The notes: a model not told the origin generated them from the sequence alone. 64,000 bases of DNA from Arthrospira sp. PCC 9108 (GCA_016745315.1 CP066886.1:5394501-5458500); one strand, 5' to 3'. Shown: positions 37,401 through 46,573, numbered from the stretch's first letter. Made by a program: numbers and translations.

Positions 37401-37618
37401 TCCGTCCACATACCCACCAATTTCCCATCTTCCACCACCAGTACACAACTGTTAGGGGGGAAGTTTTCTGTTCCCCACTGGTCTGAGGGCTCCTGACTCA
37501 TTAAAGCCATGACCTCCATGAGGGAGGTATTAGGAACAACCGCTAGGGGGTCTCTATGGATGATGTCGTTTAAAGTTGGACTGGACATAAGCCAAGGGTT
37601 AATCGTGGGTGTAGACAT
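34469..37618 (-). CDS. CBS-PAS-GAF sensor histidine kinase (HisKA_2 type)
   Basis: This 1049-aa cytoplasmic sensor begins with a CBS pair (about residues 10-155: FPPNSCVLVVEDGKLVGMWTERDVV and IHYIPVLDEKDYLTGII). A coiled coil and a first PAS follow, then at least two more PAS/PAC modules (YFRTD-like and LVGCSVMEMFGHGW), a coiled coil, a GAF domain (about 700-830), and a kinase core with LLKEIHHRVKNNLLVVSNLL (HisKA_2 His) and NELISNAFKHAF, DNGVGIP. CBS pairs often bind adenine nucleotides, so energy state may be read. PAS and GAF ligands are unknown. GGGGAATCA precedes the ATG. Confidence 0.93.
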   Translation of the reverse strand: MSTPTINPWLMSSPTLNDIIHRDPLAVVPNTSLMEVMALMSQEPSDQWGTENFPPNSCVLVVEDGKLVGMWTERDVVQLIGAGENPGDLVVSEVMRQPPVVLREADELDIYAIIQKLKTHKIHYIPVLDEKDYLTGIIPEYRVIEKLFDSHTNHDILSRISPTKLQQQLAQFKAKLQNTNAQLQGEISQRGIIRMIEQKLRTGEPNFLTFFDALTDIILIINTRTNSIQTPRKSRQNNHEYLGTKYEGNTSPIINQTRQLFSPDYPDNIFREKVNQCLQTGRIINFEYHLNVEGDCLWFSANISPISSESVAWVARDITENKRAESALKSLTAELEQRVQERTLELQTTNEMLTRYLQQQKESEKELLKAHKKLRSHVENSPLAVIEWDPEFKVQYWGKQAEKIFGWKAEEIIGIYWGEWPIVFEEDLQLVETVIGDLLGDKTNKNICKNRNYTKDGRVIYCEWYNLVLRDESHQVISILSLVQDVTERELLEIERCQVEEALRESEARYATLTDISPVGIFRTDAEGKFVYINERGCDLVGCSVMEMFGHGWTKRLHPDDRERVINEWNKCVNNHQMFQLEYRFCHGEGQVVWVFSQAVPELNDDDEIVGFVGTLTDISELKSAEKSLQELNQDLEMLVEQRTSQLQETNEKLRVEIAERQKIEAEIATKAYQQAMVAEVGQKALLGIDSEILIQDIVGMVGRCLQVDYCKLLEIRVSQPDRLTVAIANHQHTHNHRLTTDKYHQVYSFILPESSTTPSPSHHRKLRPELSSNIYNFPHINGMSIPIESQNSYYGILGVYTTETREFVQEDVHFLQSVANVLATAIERKHAEDKLMNSLKEKEILLKEIHHRVKNNLLVVSNLLEFQSDYTDNPEVIKLLSDSQQRIQSMALIHEKLYKSTGLDRINFGDYLNDLVEQLFDSYGTEAHTVELELDIESVELNLETANPCSLIVNELISNAFKHAFVDERPGKLGLELHQDNLGIITLIIRDNGVGIPEGLDIRNVESLGMELIWTLTEQIEGNLELLDVTEGTAFKLTFSELSYRQRY

Positions 37619-37979
37619 TGATTCCCCTACTCTCCTTGATCAGATATTAGGATTAATAACATAACAACTTATCACAGTTTCAGCGGTTCCGATCAAGTCA
37701 AAGCCATTGACAATCAACAGTTGAACCTGTTAGTTAAGTTATATAGAGTATCTTGTGACTGATTTTTATGATTAATTAACCATTGGTATAATTGATAGCT
37801 TAATCAAATTTATGATAGTAGAATCAACAACCTTTCATCGAAGGGGGATGAGCAATTTTTCTGATTTTGATAGATTTTGAGCCTCCCTTAATTTGTTGGT
37901 AAATCTTGATTTTTCCTAGAGACTTTTTAGCAAAGTTAAGTTATGCTCAAACTACAAACAAACTTGAGCAATAGGTTTC
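37619..37979. other. Divergent promoter region
   Basis: These 361 bases separate the kinase gene (leftward) from the small secreted protein gene (rightward). They are AT-rich and contain no ORF. Promoters for both must lie here, but no operator, repeat or RNA gene could be identified by eye. Confidence 0.5.
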
Positions 37980-38294
37980 ATGAAAACCAAATCTTGGTCT
38001 TTAATGGCAGGTATAGCTTTGACCGCATTTTCTTGGGGAATTGTCCCAGCTTGGGCGGAAAATTGGATTTTTATGGGTGAGGCTGCCACCGGGGAAGATG
38101 TATATGTAGATGCTGATAGTATTTCACGGAACCGGGAAGGGCTGAGATTTATTTATAGCATTGGTGAAGAAACCATCTATGCAATAGCTTACTGTGACTC
38201 ACGCACCTGGTATGTCAGCGGTTACGATGAAGTATATTCCCCAAGCAGTCACGCCACATCTAATATGATTGATTATGTCTGTTCCCAGGAATAA
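37980..38294 (+). CDS. Small secreted protein of unknown function
   Basis: A 104-aa protein with a signal peptide of about 26 residues (MKTKSWSLMAGIALTAFSWG, cleavage likely after PAWA). The mature part has about 78 residues, is acidic, and includes two Cys (YCDSR and YVCSQE) that may form a disulfide in the periplasm. The motif ENWIFMGEAATGEDVYVDADSI resembles a beta-rich fold seen in small cyanobacterial secreted proteins, but no family was recognised. AGGTTTC precedes the ATG at five bases. Confidence 0.75.
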   Translation: MKTKSWSLMAGIALTAFSWGIVPAWAENWIFMGEAATGEDVYVDADSISRNREGLRFIYSIGEETIYAIAYCDSRTWYVSGYDEVYSPSSHATSNMIDYVCSQE

Positions 38295-38490
38295 CCAGTC
38301 TCAGTAATCTTTTAACCACAATTTAACTATCCATGGGGAGTCAATAAACCGGAGATTTATTACTGCGGGTATAGTACCAAAGTAGAACCCTTGGAAATCC
38401 TCAAATATGGATGAGATAAAGGCGATCGATTGAGGAACTGGTGAAAGGGGCGGGATATCCGTTGCTGTATATGCCGCCCTATTTTTAAGA

Positions 38491-40736
38491 TTAAGCCAAA
38501 CCAGCGGCTTGAATTGTCTGCATAAGCCTGTCGATATTGATGACAATATTAATATTTTTGCCGATAAGTTTGGCTTCATTTTCCGGCAAATTATCTCCTA
38601 ATATCGGATAATATTCGAGTTCACAAATACCACTCAATAATCGATAAATTGACGGACAATAATCTGGGGATAAGATTTCAATAACTGTGGTATCAGTTTG
38701 ACAGAAAGCTAAATTAGTGAGTCCCGCACCGTGGGGGCTAATAATCACTTCGGAAGTAGCGAAAAGTTCCGCTTGTTGTTCAAGAGTCATTGATTCTAAT
38801 TGTACTGGTTTAATATTAAACTGTGTTAGGCATTCTATCACCTGGGAATTATTCAAGACCTGGCGAGATGGTGCTAGGGTGCGATCTATATAAATTCGCT
38901 GTTTAGTATCCCCCAAACTCGGACAAAAAGTTTGTTTGAGAAAATCACAATTCCACTGGCTAATTTGTAAGCCTCGGTGGGATGAAAGGTTAGGAGTTGG
39001 GATAATTATTTGCGTGGCTTTCAGATGATTGATATCTTTATTACTGATGATTTTTTTGGGTGGAATTTTTAGGGTCTCTAAAGCCTGTTTCTGGTAAGGT
39101 GTCTCCCAAGCATTTACCACAAATTTATCAATTGAGTTCAGGTCAATTCCCGCAGCTTCTAATAAATGAAAACGTGCCATAATATCTAACATCCAGTGAA
39201 AATATCCCCCCCCAAAACGCACCGACAAAAACGCAACCACCCCATCAATTTCCTCCGGTGGCGGTAGGTGTTCCGATACCGCCACAAACTCCGCCCCACC
39301 ACTAGCTAAATCAGTCACTAATTTGCCATCATCTGTGAACACTGCACTGGTCGCCATATCTCCCCACACACGCCCATTTTCTACAATAGCCACGCCGAAA
39401 TCTCCCGTTGATATCTGACAGGTTGTCAATGTTTCGGGAAGGTTAGGAATTAAAATATTGGCTGGTTTAATCTCAAGGGTCTGGGCTGGGTATATCAGGA
39501 TGTATTTAATACTGAGATGAGTCTGGCTATCCGTCGTTTTTTCTGATAAATTAGGCAATATTTCCTGGATAAATTTTGATGATAATTTCTTAAAAATCAA
39601 CGCATTATTAGCATCCTCAATTAAACCCCTATTTTTGAGTATTTTGCTCAAATGATGATAGGCTTTTATAAAGTCTGGTTTGCGCTTCAATGCCTCTATA
39701 CATAGGTCTTGTACTTCCTGCCAACGTTCCTTTTCCGTTAACAGTTGTGCTAGAATATCATAAAGCCATATTAACTCTGGTTTCAGGGCGATCGCTTTTT
39801 CATAAGACACGATCGCCTCATCAATATTACCTACTAATTTCAGCGCGTGACCTAGTTTTTGATATAACCATGAAAGCTGAGGATTGAGTCTAATCGCTTC
39901 CCGATAATTAGCGATCGCCTCTTCAATTTCTCCCGTCGCTAGTAAACTATCTCCTAAATTCATATACAGCCAATCTACATCAGGTTTTAAAGCGATCGCC
40001 TGACGACAAACCGGAATTAATTCCGACCATTTTTCCTGAGTTTTCAAAACTTGCGCCAGTCCATAATAATAGTAAAACTGGTTAGGGTTAATTTCGATAG
40101 CCCTTTCATAGCATTTAACCGCCTCTTCCCACCTTTCCTGCTGTCCGAAAATTTGCCCTAAATTATGATACAATACATCTGATTGCGCCGGATAGTTTAA
40201 AATTCCTTTTTCATAAATAGCGATCGCCTCTTCTAATTGCTGCTGCTGTTGTAACTCATTCCCCAAATTGAGATAATCCTTAAACCTCACCCCGTCCGCA
40301 CTTACCAAAATAGCCTTACACCAATATTCTGTCGCCCTTTCTGGCTCACCACATTGCCTAAAAACCTTAGCCAAATTCCGATAAACTCCCCCATATCAGG
40401 GCGAATCTCAATAGCCCTTTCATAGGCATTTATCGCCTCATTCCAGCGTTGATTTTTGGCGTACAGACTCCCCAAATTAGCATGAACCTCCGCAAAATTA
40501 GGCGCAATTTTCAAAGCACTATGATAACAACACTCCGCCCCCACATAATCCCCTTGTAACTGTCTGATAGTTCCCAAAGTTTGATAAGACAACGCAAAAT
40601 TAGAGTCAATTTTTAACGCTTCTTCACAACAATTAATCGCTTCTGCCCAATTCCTTGCATTTAAATACAAAACCGCTTGCTCATGGAGTCGGATAACTTC
40701 CGGTTGCACATTTTCATCATTCGCAGAAATTGACAT
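38491..40736 (-). pseudogene. TPR plus GT61 (DUF563) glycosyltransferase gene, frameshifted in a G run
   Basis: The start at 40736 gives TPR repeats in one frame up to EIRPDMG. The coding strand then has five G (complement of C run 40388-40392). One more G would continue GGVYRNLAKVFRQCGEPERA into the second frame, which holds further TPRs (for example AIAIYEKGILNYPAQSDVLYH-type units) and, from about residue 370 of that part, a GT61 domain: VRFGGGYFHWMLDIMARF, IYIDRTLAPSRQVLNN and SEVIISPHGAGLTNLAF. GT61 enzymes transfer xylose or GlcNAc-type sugars; TPRs recruit partners. Repaired length is about 747 aa. The second frame contains a possible internal start, so a shorter GT61 protein may still be made. 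Confidence 0.88.
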
Positions 40737-40792
40737 TTTCCAGTAACTCCAAGTTAATCACAATTTCAGGTTATCTAGTCAACATTTACCCA

Positions 40793-41980
40793 TCATAAAC
40801 CCAGTTTATAGATTTGATCCAGAGCCTTTTCCGCCGCCTTTTTACTAGCCTCTTTCTTGCTCAAACCCTTACCCTGTCCATAAACCTTACCCTCAACCAT
40901 AACCTGTACAGTGAACTGTTTTTGATGGTCTGCTCCTTCCTCCTTAATCGTCTCATATTCTGGTGTAATTGGACCTATATTTTTTTGCACCCATTCCTGT
41001 AATCTATTTTTCGAGTCCGCCGCCACTTTCCCCGAATTACCTTGAGAAAGCGAAGTGATTTCAGCTATCACCGAATCAAACAAAGGTTGTAGAAATTCCT
41101 GTACTTTCTTCATCCCAGAATCCAAAAAACAAGCCCCAATCATCGCCTCAAACGTATTGCTTAATAAGGAAGGATTCAGCGCCACCCCTTTCCCTAATCT
41201 GATATATTGTTGTAGGGCTAATTTTTCCGCAAACTTAGCCAACTGCTTATTTTCCACCAAAGCCGATCGCAACTTAGTTAAATCCCCTTCATTACCCACA
41301 CTTTTATACTTATGATAAAGATACTCCCCCGATATAAAATTTAACACCGAATCCCCCAAAAACTCCAACAATTCATTATCCCGCTTAACTTCCTTCGGGT
41401 GTTCATATAGATAGGAACTGTGAGTTAAGGCGTGATTGAGTAAATCCACATTTTGAAAAGGTATTTTTTTCAGCAATTTCGATAATTCTCGCCGCAGTTT
41501 TTTTTCTCGGTCAGGATCCATATTTTGGTCTTCGATAATTTTACTTAACATAATCTCCTGATGTTGTTTTAATTGATTAATTATGGATTTTTCACCCTGA
41601 AAAGCCATCAACAGCAGCACCATGTTATCTATAGCACGTTCTGTATCTCGGTCAGAAAATTCATTCCCATGAGCCCAGTTATTCCTAAGTTGGATTAACT
41701 CAAATATTATCCCCTTATGTTGATTATCAACATTTTCATTGTTTTTAAAAATACTATCCCATTTATTCGATATAACTTGCAGTAATGCTCCGATATCTTG
41801 AGATAGCCTCTCCTCCAATTCTCGCTTTTTCATGTTTTTGTATTTGGTGATATATTTTTGAGCTTCCTCCTGCCATTGGTCTGAATATTTGTTTTTCATT
41901 TCCTGTTTAAACGGAGGATATAAGCCCTCAGCTAATAACTCTAAAGCGTCCCCAATTCTTTCTTTATTGCTAATCATCAT
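40793..41980 (-). CDS. rnc: Ribonuclease III with N-terminal Swt1-like HEPN domain
   Basis: This 395-aa protein is a fusion. Residues about 5-130 match HEPN domains of the Swt1 type: ERIGDALELLAEGLYPPF, ALLQVISNKWDSIF, ELIQLRNNWAHG. The last contains the RX4H nuclease motif (R99, H104). Residues 155-310 form the RNase III domain with DNELLEFLGDSVLNF (E203, E206, D210) and NTFEAMIGACFLDSG (E278). The dsRNA-binding domain is 322-393. RNase III cleaves double-stranded RNA as a dimer. One metal-ligand position (the Asp two before the FEA block, D114 of E. coli) is Asn275 here. HEPN domains are common in toxins and in RNA-cleaving defence proteins. The gene stands alone, divergent from the vWA gene. 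Confidence 0.9.
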   Translation of the reverse strand: MMISNKERIGDALELLAEGLYPPFKQEMKNKYSDQWQEEAQKYITKYKNMKKRELEERLSQDIGALLQVISNKWDSIFKNNENVDNQHKGIIFELIQLRNNWAHGNEFSDRDTERAIDNMVLLLMAFQGEKSIINQLKQHQEIMLSKIIEDQNMDPDREKKLRRELSKLLKKIPFQNVDLLNHALTHSSYLYEHPKEVKRDNELLEFLGDSVLNFISGEYLYHKYKSVGNEGDLTKLRSALVENKQLAKFAEKLALQQYIRLGKGVALNPSLLSNTFEAMIGACFLDSGMKKVQEFLQPLFDSVIAEITSLSQGNSGKVAADSKNRLQEWVQKNIGPITPEYETIKEEGADHQKQFTVQVMVEGKVYGQGKGLSKKEASKKAAEKALDQIYKLGL

Positions 41981-42421
41981 TTGCTATCTAATAATTAATT
42001 AGCGACTATTATAGCTAATCTTCCTAAACAGACTATTGATATAGCTGGCTATTCATAATTTCTGATAATCTACAATCCCCAAGGTATTGGATTTTCAAAA
42101 GACTGTTAAGAATTATTACAGATTTATGGAAAATTGCTCGCAAAAAGTTGACGAGATTCTGGGGGTTATGATAACATCAAATAAATCGCATCCAATGGCT
42201 TACTCTGTCTTTTTGCAAAAATATAGCCTACAACCCCGATTATATCGCGATTAACATTATTCTCTCACGAAAATATTAAACTGGCGATGCACGAGTTTTC
42301 TGGCCACAAGCGATCGCCTTTTTTATGCCTATTGACAAAAACGCCACTTTGTGCATTGTTCATTGTTGATGATTCACTGGTATTCTGGGTGATGTGGATG
42401 GTCAGAGTCAAAAATCAAAAT
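41981..42421. other. Divergent region upstream of rnc and the vWA gene
   Basis: An open frame on the plus strand continues upstream of 42422 to 42287, but its residues do not resemble the vWA family, so the gene is started at 42422. The rest has no gene. The HIP1 copy at about 42310 and AT-rich tracts are the only visible features. Confidence 0.4.
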
Positions 42422-43084
42422 ATGAGACTTGAGGAAGCGGTTGAATTTGCCGAAAACCCGGAGCCCCGGTGTCCCTGTGTGTTATTGCTAGACACATCAG
42501 CATCTATGCAGGGAGAACCCCTAGATGGTCTCAATGTTGGATTAATGACTTTTAGGGAAAACCTCATCAAAGACGAACTCGCCAAAAAACGGGTTGAGAT
42601 TGCCGTCATCACCTTTGATAACCAGGTAAAAATCATCCAGGATTTTGTCACAGCCGATCGCTTTGAGCCCCCCATGCTAACCGCCCAGGGTCAAACCTAT
42701 ATGGGAACAGCCATAGGCGAAGCCTTAGACATGATTGCCAGTCGCAAAGCCGAGTATCGCAATAATGGCATTACCTACTATCGTCCTTGGGTGTTCATGA
42801 TTACCGACGGCGAACCCCAGGGAGAAAGCGATCGCATCACAGAACAAGCCATTAAACGCATTCGAGACGAGGAAGCCAACAAACAGGTCGCATTCTTTGC
42901 AGTAGGCGTAGAAGGTGCCAATATGGAGCGCTTAGGAGAGATTGCCGAACGAACCCCCCTGAAACTGAAAGGGTTAGATTTTCGGGAAATGTTCATTTGG
43001 CTATCGGCCAGTATGCAAACAGTTTCTCACTCCAAAGTCGATGAACAGGTAGCCCTACCACCGCCAGGATGGGGAACTGTCTAG
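42422..43084 (+). CDS. von Willebrand A domain protein (TerY-like)
   Basis: The 220-aa protein is a single vWA domain with a perfect MIDAS motif DTSAS (D24, S26, S28) followed by FDNQVKIIQDF, TYMGTAIGEALDMI (Thr ligand) and VFMITDGEPQGESD (Asp ligand). It binds Mg2+ and a protein partner. A vWA gene directly before a PP2C gene is the first part of the TerY-P phosphorylation triad (vWA, PP2C, kinase). Start 42422 is chosen because the domain begins there; starts at 42392 or 42287 add unrelated residues. The spacer to the PP2C gene is 32 bases. Confidence 0.87.
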   Translation: MRLEEAVEFAENPEPRCPCVLLLDTSASMQGEPLDGLNVGLMTFRENLIKDELAKKRVEIAVITFDNQVKIIQDFVTADRFEPPMLTAQGQTYMGTAIGEALDMIASRKAEYRNNGITYYRPWVFMITDGEPQGESDRITEQAIKRIRDEEANKQVAFFAVGVEGANMERLGEIAERTPLKLKGLDFREMFIWLSASMQTVSHSKVDEQVALPPPGWGTV

Positions 43085-43116
43085 CCAAAAACTGATGCGA
43101 TCGCAGACCTTTTACC

Positions 43117-43899
43117 ATGAACCCAAATTCTGCCTACTGGCAAATTATCTCAGCCTCCGTGGCTGGAAGCAGTCACGAAAAGCAAGCCCTTCCCTGTCAA
43201 GACGCTCATATTTATCGGGAGATTGACCCCCATCAATTCATTGTAGCCGTAGCCGATGGTGCCGGTTCAGCTTCCCTTGCTGATGTCGGAGCGCAACTAG
43301 CAGTTAAAACCGCCACCCAATTAATCGAAGAGTATCTATCCTCCGTTGAGGATACCGCCACCGTGGACTGGAATACTCAATTGTTAGCCGTCGTTAACCA
43401 AACCAAACAGGCGATCGAAGCCGAAGCCGACCACAGGGATATATTGGCGCGGGAACTAGCAACCACATTGATTTTAGGGGTAATTACCGATTCTACCATT
43501 GCTATAGTTCAGATAGGCGATGGCGCGGTCGTAGTTGAAGATCAACAGGGAACTTTAATGGCTTTAACTATTCCCGCCAGTGGCGAATATTTAAACGAAA
43601 CTACCTTTCTGGTTTCCCCCAATGCTTTAGAATCTGCTCAAATTCATGTATGGTCTGGAATGCCTAAGTATCTGGCTATATTTTCCGATGGTTTACAAAT
43701 GTTAGGATTAAAAATGCCGGAAGGTAAACCACACCCTCCATTTTTTTCGCCCTTATTTAGATTTGTGGAAACTATCGGCGATCGCACAGAAGCCGAACAA
43801 CAGTTAATTTCATTTTTGCGATCGCCTAGGGTCAATCAGCGCACCGATGATGATTTAACCCTCATTTTAGCTGCCAAAATGCCATCCTCAGCCACATAA
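43117..43899 (+). CDS. PP2C-family protein phosphatase
   Basis: The 260-aa protein begins with SHEKQALPCQDAHIYRE and IVAVADGAGSA, the metal-binding Asp/Gly of PP2C phosphatases, then TTLILGVITDSTIAIVQIGDGAVVV, YLAIFSDGLQML and DDDLTLILA. These are the usual Mn/Mg-binding Asp blocks in order. It removes phosphate from Ser/Thr. It follows the vWA gene by 32 bases. In the usual triad a protein kinase comes next; here a group II intron starts 67 bases downstream and a GGDEF gene follows it. It may counter a kinase located elsewhere. Confidence 0.88.
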   Translation: MNPNSAYWQIISASVAGSSHEKQALPCQDAHIYREIDPHQFIVAVADGAGSASLADVGAQLAVKTATQLIEEYLSSVEDTATVDWNTQLLAVVNQTKQAIEAEADHRDILARELATTLILGVITDSTIAIVQIGDGAVVVEDQQGTLMALTIPASGEYLNETTFLVSPNALESAQIHVWSGMPKYLAIFSDGLQMLGLKMPEGKPHPPFFSPLFRFVETIGDRTEAEQQLISFLRSPRVNQRTDDDLTLILAAKMPSSAT

Positions 43900-43966
43900 A
43901 TACTACTATACACTTGTAAAGTAGTAACTATCTATCGGAACCCCAACAGCTATAATATACCCAATA

Positions 43967-46548
43967 GTGCGAGACGTTCAGGCATGAAATAGGGTTGCAA
44001 TACCCGAAATAACCGCCTGGTGGGGACTTCAACCCCTTGGTTGAATATAAGGAGCGCACTCCTGACCATCCTCATAACTGTTTATATGTCCCAACGATTA
44101 GTATCCTACGATACAAATCAAGGCAGGGAACCCAAGGTCAAAACGAACTAACCCATACAAATTCCTTATAGGAAGCCCAAAAATGGATAAGTAAAAGTTA
44201 GGAAATCAGGGTAACGGCGATAGCCACCCCCAGTTTTGGGAATCACAACCCCAGGATTGAAGCGGGGAACGGAAGGCGTGAAGTAGAACCTACTACCAGA
44301 AAGCGACCACTGCCAACCATCCATGATTAGGGAAACCGAATGTCCGGCTTGAACCATCGTCAATATTAAGTAGCGAAATAGGTTGACACGCTGCGTTCAA
44401 AAGAGCAAGGGGAAGAGTAGGAGTATTATTGCACTACCTACACAGACCTTTAAAGTACCCCGGTGGAAAAGACAAATCTAAAGATGGAATGCCCATATAA
44501 ACGGAACGTTTTAAGTCCTCCTGGACTCTAATTATCTGGTCGAGGTAGTTAGTAGGGATAAGTGTAACCGCAAGTCCTAGAGGATGTGAGATGTGACCAA
44601 AAGCCAACGCCCTACTGTAATGGCAGGGATATGCTAACAGGTCACGGTTTGATTGTAAAGAAATAGAGCCTAGTAGGTGTACAAATGGCGATAGCGAGTT
44701 TAAAGAAAGGGTTTGGGAAACCAAAACCAATCAAGACTACGAACAACGCATGGAAGGCAATCCCATGGACTAAGGTTCAACGGAAAGTTTTCAAGCTCCA
44801 AAAGAGTATATTTCAAGCAGCTAAATCGGGACAGAATGCAAAGTTAAGAAGGTGGCAACGTCTATTGGTGAAATCATATTATGCCCGGCTCTTAGCAGTG
44901 CGCCGAGTAACTCAAGATAATCAAGGCAAGAAAACAGCCGGAGTTGATGGAGTAAGAGTAATCTCTTCGAGACAAAGGTTTGAACTGGTCAAGAACATTA
45001 AGGGAAACCTCAAAGCAAAACCACTGCGACGAGTGTGGATTCCAAAACCTGGCAGGGATGAAAAAAGCTGGAATAGGAATACCCACAATCCAAGATAGAG
45101 CAAGGCAAGCCTTGGTTAAGTCGGCTCTCGAACCTGAATGGGAATCGAGATTTGAGGGCACTAGCTACGGGTTCCGACCCGGACGGTCAGCACAAGATGC
45201 AATAAGTAGGATTTACCTGAGTATTAACAAAGGTGAATATTACGTGCTGGATGCTGACATAGCAAAATGCTTTGACCGAATAAACCATGATTATCTACTG
45301 TCAAAAATTCATTGTCCAAGCAACCTAAAAAGAGACCTGAAACAATGGCTCAAAGCAGGCGTGCTAGATAACGGTATATTTGAGGATACAGAAGCAGGGA
45401 CACCTCAAGGAGGGGTGATAAGTCCACTCCTAGCCAACATCGCACTGGATGGTATGGAAAGGCTAGTCAAAGGAATGTATCCAAACAAAAGAACAGCCAC
45501 TCAGGTGAACCTTATAAGATATGCCGATGATTTTGTGGTCATATCAAAAGACTTAGGAATCATTGAACAGTGCAAGACTGCAATTTCTGAATGGCTAAAA
45601 CCTGTAGGATTAGAGATAAAACCTGAAAAGACCCGAATATGTCACACACTCAATCCTATTGAGTATAATGGCAAGATTGAGGAACCTGGGTTCGATTTTC
45701 TAGGATTCAATATCAGGCAATACCCCGTTGGAAAGTATAAATCTGGGAAAACAGGTGGGGCAACAAGCAGACTAATCGGACATAAAACCCACATAAAACC
45801 CAGCAACAAAGCAGTCAAAGCCCACACAGAAGTGATTAAAGGTGTAATAAAACAATACAAAACAGCACCTCAATCAGCCCTGATTAGCAGACTAAACCCG
45901 ATTATTCGGGGATGGTCAAATTATTACTCAGCGGTAGTCTCAACAGAGACCTTCAACAAGCTAGACTTCATAACCTGGCAAATATTAAGGGCATGGACAG
46001 TATCGAGATGCGGAAAGGCGAGCTACAAAAAGCTAAGTAATTATTTCAGACATGGAACAATTAAACTTAGCAATGGGAAAGAAAAACACGAAAATTGGCT
46101 GTTCCAAACCAAAGATGGGTTACATCTATTCAAACATAACTGGACTCCAATTGTCAGACATACCCTAATACGCTCCGACGCAACACCATACGACGGAAAC
46201 TGGACTTATTGGGCAACCAGGAAAGGACAAGCAATCGATACACCAAATAGGGTAGCAAAACTACTCAAAAAGCAAAAAGGTAGATGTACCTGGTGCGGGC
46301 AATACTTTACCCCATCAGATTTAATTGAAATAGACCACATTGTACCTAGAAGCCATGGCGGAAAGGATGAATACAAGAATATTCAATTATTACATCGCCA
46401 TTGTCACGACAATAAAACAGCTCTTGATGAAGAGATGATGCTGTACTCTTAACAAGGAGACGGTCAAATTAGGAGCCGTATGAGGTGAAAGTCTCAAGTA
46501 CGGTTCTGTATGGGAGGGGGAGATGGCGACATCTCTCTCGACCCCTAC
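43967..46548 (+). mobile_element. Group II intron (2,582 nt) with interrupted reverse transcriptase
   Basis: The 5' end is GTGCGAGACG at 43967. Domain V is at 46473-46507: GAGCCGTA with the AGC triad, tip GTGAAAGT, return TACGGTTCT. Domain VI is the G-rich hairpin to ...CCCTAC at about 46548. Domain IV carries the reverse transcriptase gene (44685-46452). The insertion point lies 67 bases after the PP2C stop and 26 bases before the GGDEF gene start, so the intron splits the intergenic region rather than a gene. A shorter relative without the protein lies at 5610-6473. The 3' boundary is approximate to a few bases. Confidence 0.92.
44685..46452 (+). pseudogene. ltrA: Group II intron reverse transcriptase/maturase with HNH domain, frameshifted
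   Basis: The first frame (ATG 44685) covers the N-terminal RT-0/RT-1 region: AVRRVTQDNQGKKTAGVDG and LRRVWIPKPGRDEK. At the A6 run 45061-45066 one extra A ends this frame at 45098. With five A the protein continues KAGIGIPTIQDRARQALVK in the other frame, through GFRPGRSAQDA, LDADIAKCFD, GTPQGGVISPLLANI, RYADDFVVIS (YADD at about 45520-45531), the maturase X domain and a C-terminal HNH endonuclease CTWCGQYF...EIDHIVPRSHGG...HCHD. Repaired length is about 588 aa. The protein would splice the intron RNA and copy it into new DNA sites. The A6 position could allow transcriptional slippage, so activity cannot be excluded. Confidence 0.9.
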
Positions 46549-46573
46549 TTAGACTCTTGTTATATGGGGGTCA

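Noticed and set aside
44166..44730. Two minus-strand ORFs at the left part of the full intron
   Set aside because: They are antisense to ribozyme domains I-IV and have no protein-like conservation.
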